This document shows, piece by piece, positions 5,058 through 5,902 of a stretch of 5,902 nucleotides of DNA. The DNA is from Deltaproteobacteria bacterium (lineage in GTDB: Bacteria > Desulfobacterota > DSM-4660 > Desulfatiglandales > Desulfatiglandaceae): positions 1 through 5,902 of the forward strand of contig DREN01000413.1 in NCBI GenBank assembly GCA_011051075.1, given 5' to 3'. Below the pieces are notes generated by a model, which did no database searches, was not told the origin of the DNA, and saw nothing but the letters and a program-made list of their open reading frames with translations. Within the stretch, counting starts at the first letter, position 1, and every line of letters begins with the position of its first letter. A program made the translations under genes and the position numbers.

Positions 5058-5633
5058 TTGCGTCTGATTGTGGGCCTCGGCAATCCCGGATCGGGATATG
5101 AAAAAACAAGACATAACGTGGGGTTCAGGGTTATAGACCTGTGGTGCAGGGAGATGGGGGTGGTTCTGAAGAGGCGCCTTTTCAGCTCAAAGTGCCTCCG
5201 GACCGAGCTCCAGGGAAGACCTATTATACTTCTCTGTCCCCAGACCTACATGAACAGGAGCGGCGAAGCGGTCAGGGCCTGTTCCGACTACTACGACCTG
5301 GATACGGGCAGGATTCTGGTGGTTCATGACGACCTGGATCTTCCCCTGGGCAGGGTAAAGGTGGTCAGGGCCCGGGGTGCGGGTGGGCATAAAGGCGTTT
5401 CGTCCATTATCCGACATCTGGGACACAGCGAATTTTCCCGGGTCAAGGTCGGTATTGGCCATCCCCGCTACGGAGAACCCGTGGAAGATTATGTACTTGC
5501 GCCCTTTTATGCCGACGAGAGGGGGCCCGCGGAAAAGGCCATCCGGGTGGCCGTTAACGCTTGTGAACTATTTGTTTTAGAAGGGGTTGAATCGGCAATG
5601 AATCAGATCAATTGCCAGAATCTAACAGACTAA
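5058..5633 (+). CDS. pth: Peptidyl-tRNA hydrolase
   Basis: Pth cleaves the ester bond of peptidyl-tRNAs released by stalled ribosomes, recycling tRNA in the cytosol. The 191 residues fit the bacterial family. Visible are GLGNPG with Asn9, the catalytic base His19 in TRHNVGF, PQTYMNRSG with Asn66, and HDDLDLPLG with Asp91, counterparts of Asn10, His20, Asn68 and Asp93 of the E. coli enzyme. The GAGGHKG segment has Lys112 where E. coli has Asn114. FSRVKVGIGHP and the C-terminal helices are intact. An in-frame TGA at 5040-5042 leaves TTG at 5058 as the only standard start, and it encodes the expected MRLIVGLGNPG beginning. The gene is 8 bases after rplY, a common pairing, and its TAA stop overlaps the hppA ribosome site. 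Confidence 0.97.
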   Translation: MRLIVGLGNPGSGYEKTRHNVGFRVIDLWCREMGVVLKRRLFSSKCLRTELQGRPIILLCPQTYMNRSGEAVRACSDYYDLDTGRILVVHDDLDLPLGRVKVVRARGAGGHKGVSSIIRHLGHSEFSRVKVGIGHPRYGEPVEDYVLAPFYADERGPAEKAIRVAVNACELFVLEGVESAMNQINCQNLTD

Positions 5634-5648
5634 GGAGGAAAAAAACTG

Positions 5649-5902
5649 ATGCAGGGATTAACCGTATACGCGCCCTTCATAGGGATTCTGAGTCTTATCA
5701 TAGCCTGGCTGCTCTACAACTATGTGAAGAAACAGCCGAACGGGACACCTCTGATGCAGGAGCTTGAGGATGCCATTCATACGGGCGCCATGGCCTTTTT
5801 GAGGAAGGAGTATTCTGTTCTTGTTATCTTTATCGGCGTCGTGTTTATTCTCTTAGGTTGGGGAATTGCCTGGAAGACGGCCATCGCCTTTGTGACGGGG
5901 GC
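5649..5902 (+). CDS. hppA: Membrane-bound ion-translocating pyrophosphatase, N-terminal part
   Basis: HppA couples hydrolysis of pyrophosphate to pumping H+ or Na+ across the cytoplasmic membrane. Only the first 84 codons are present; the frame is open to the window edge. Residues 6-26 form transmembrane helix 1. The following KKQPNGTPLMQELEDAIHTGAMAFLRKEY contains the conserved GAMAFLRKEY segment of this family. Residues 56-74 form helix 2, and a third begins near 75 with AIAFVTG. The ATG at 5649 has AAGGAGGA at 5632-5639, 9 bases upstream, overlapping the pth stop. The catalytic DDNAGG-type loop and the positions that separate K+-dependent from K+-independent and H+ from Na+ types lie outside the window, so the pumped ion is unknown. 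Placement after pth suggests the same transcript. Confidence 0.92.
   Translation, partial: MQGLTVYAPFIGILSLIIAWLLYNYVKKQPNGTPLMQELEDAIHTGAMAFLRKEYSVLVIFIGVVFILLGWGIAWKTAIAFVTG

Overview
The window looks like a core chromosomal segment of a moderately GC-rich bacterium, most likely from the former Deltaproteobacteria (Desulfobacterota). The clues are a DUF1844 protein next to a two-PDZ HtrA protease, a bL25 protein of the long CTC/TL5 type, and a membrane pyrophosphatase directly after pth. No database search was possible, so this placement is inference from gene content and protein style.

All protein genes and the single tRNA lie on the + strand. In order they are: a 129-residue DUF1844 protein (87-476); a secreted or periplasmic serine protease of the HtrA/DegQ type (610-2097); ispE, an isoprenoid-precursor kinase (2211-3116); tRNA-Gln(UUG) (3197-3271); prs, PRPP synthetase (3356-4297); a strong hairpin terminator (4302-4333); rplY, ribosomal protein bL25 (4369-5049); pth, peptidyl-tRNA hydrolase (5058-5633); and the first 84 codons of hppA, a membrane-bound ion-pumping pyrophosphatase, which runs off the right edge (5649-5902). 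The largest gene-free gap is about 130 bases.

The block ispE, tRNA-Gln, prs, rplY, pth is a recurring arrangement in proteobacteria. IspE feeds the MEP isoprenoid pathway and Prs makes PRPP for nucleotides, histidine and tryptophan. bL25 binds 5S rRNA, Pth recycles peptidyl-tRNA, and HppA hydrolyses pyrophosphate to pump ions. The terminator suggests that rplY-pth-hppA is transcribed separately from prs. The 8-base rplY-pth gap and the overlap of the hppA Shine-Dalgarno sequence with the pth stop suggest translational coupling inside that second unit.

I found no CRISPR array, mobile element, defence system or other obviously novel system. The most unusual feature is a set of short, degenerate tandem repeats with 7- or 8-base periods in the gaps: 1-23, 37-65, 474-505, 2221-2255 and 3165-3192. 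They have different unit sequences but similar periods and sit directly against gene ends. One appears to have entered, or to form, the N-terminal codons of ispE. Three consecutive housekeeping enzymes (ispE, prs, pth) also have TTG as their only plausible start codon.
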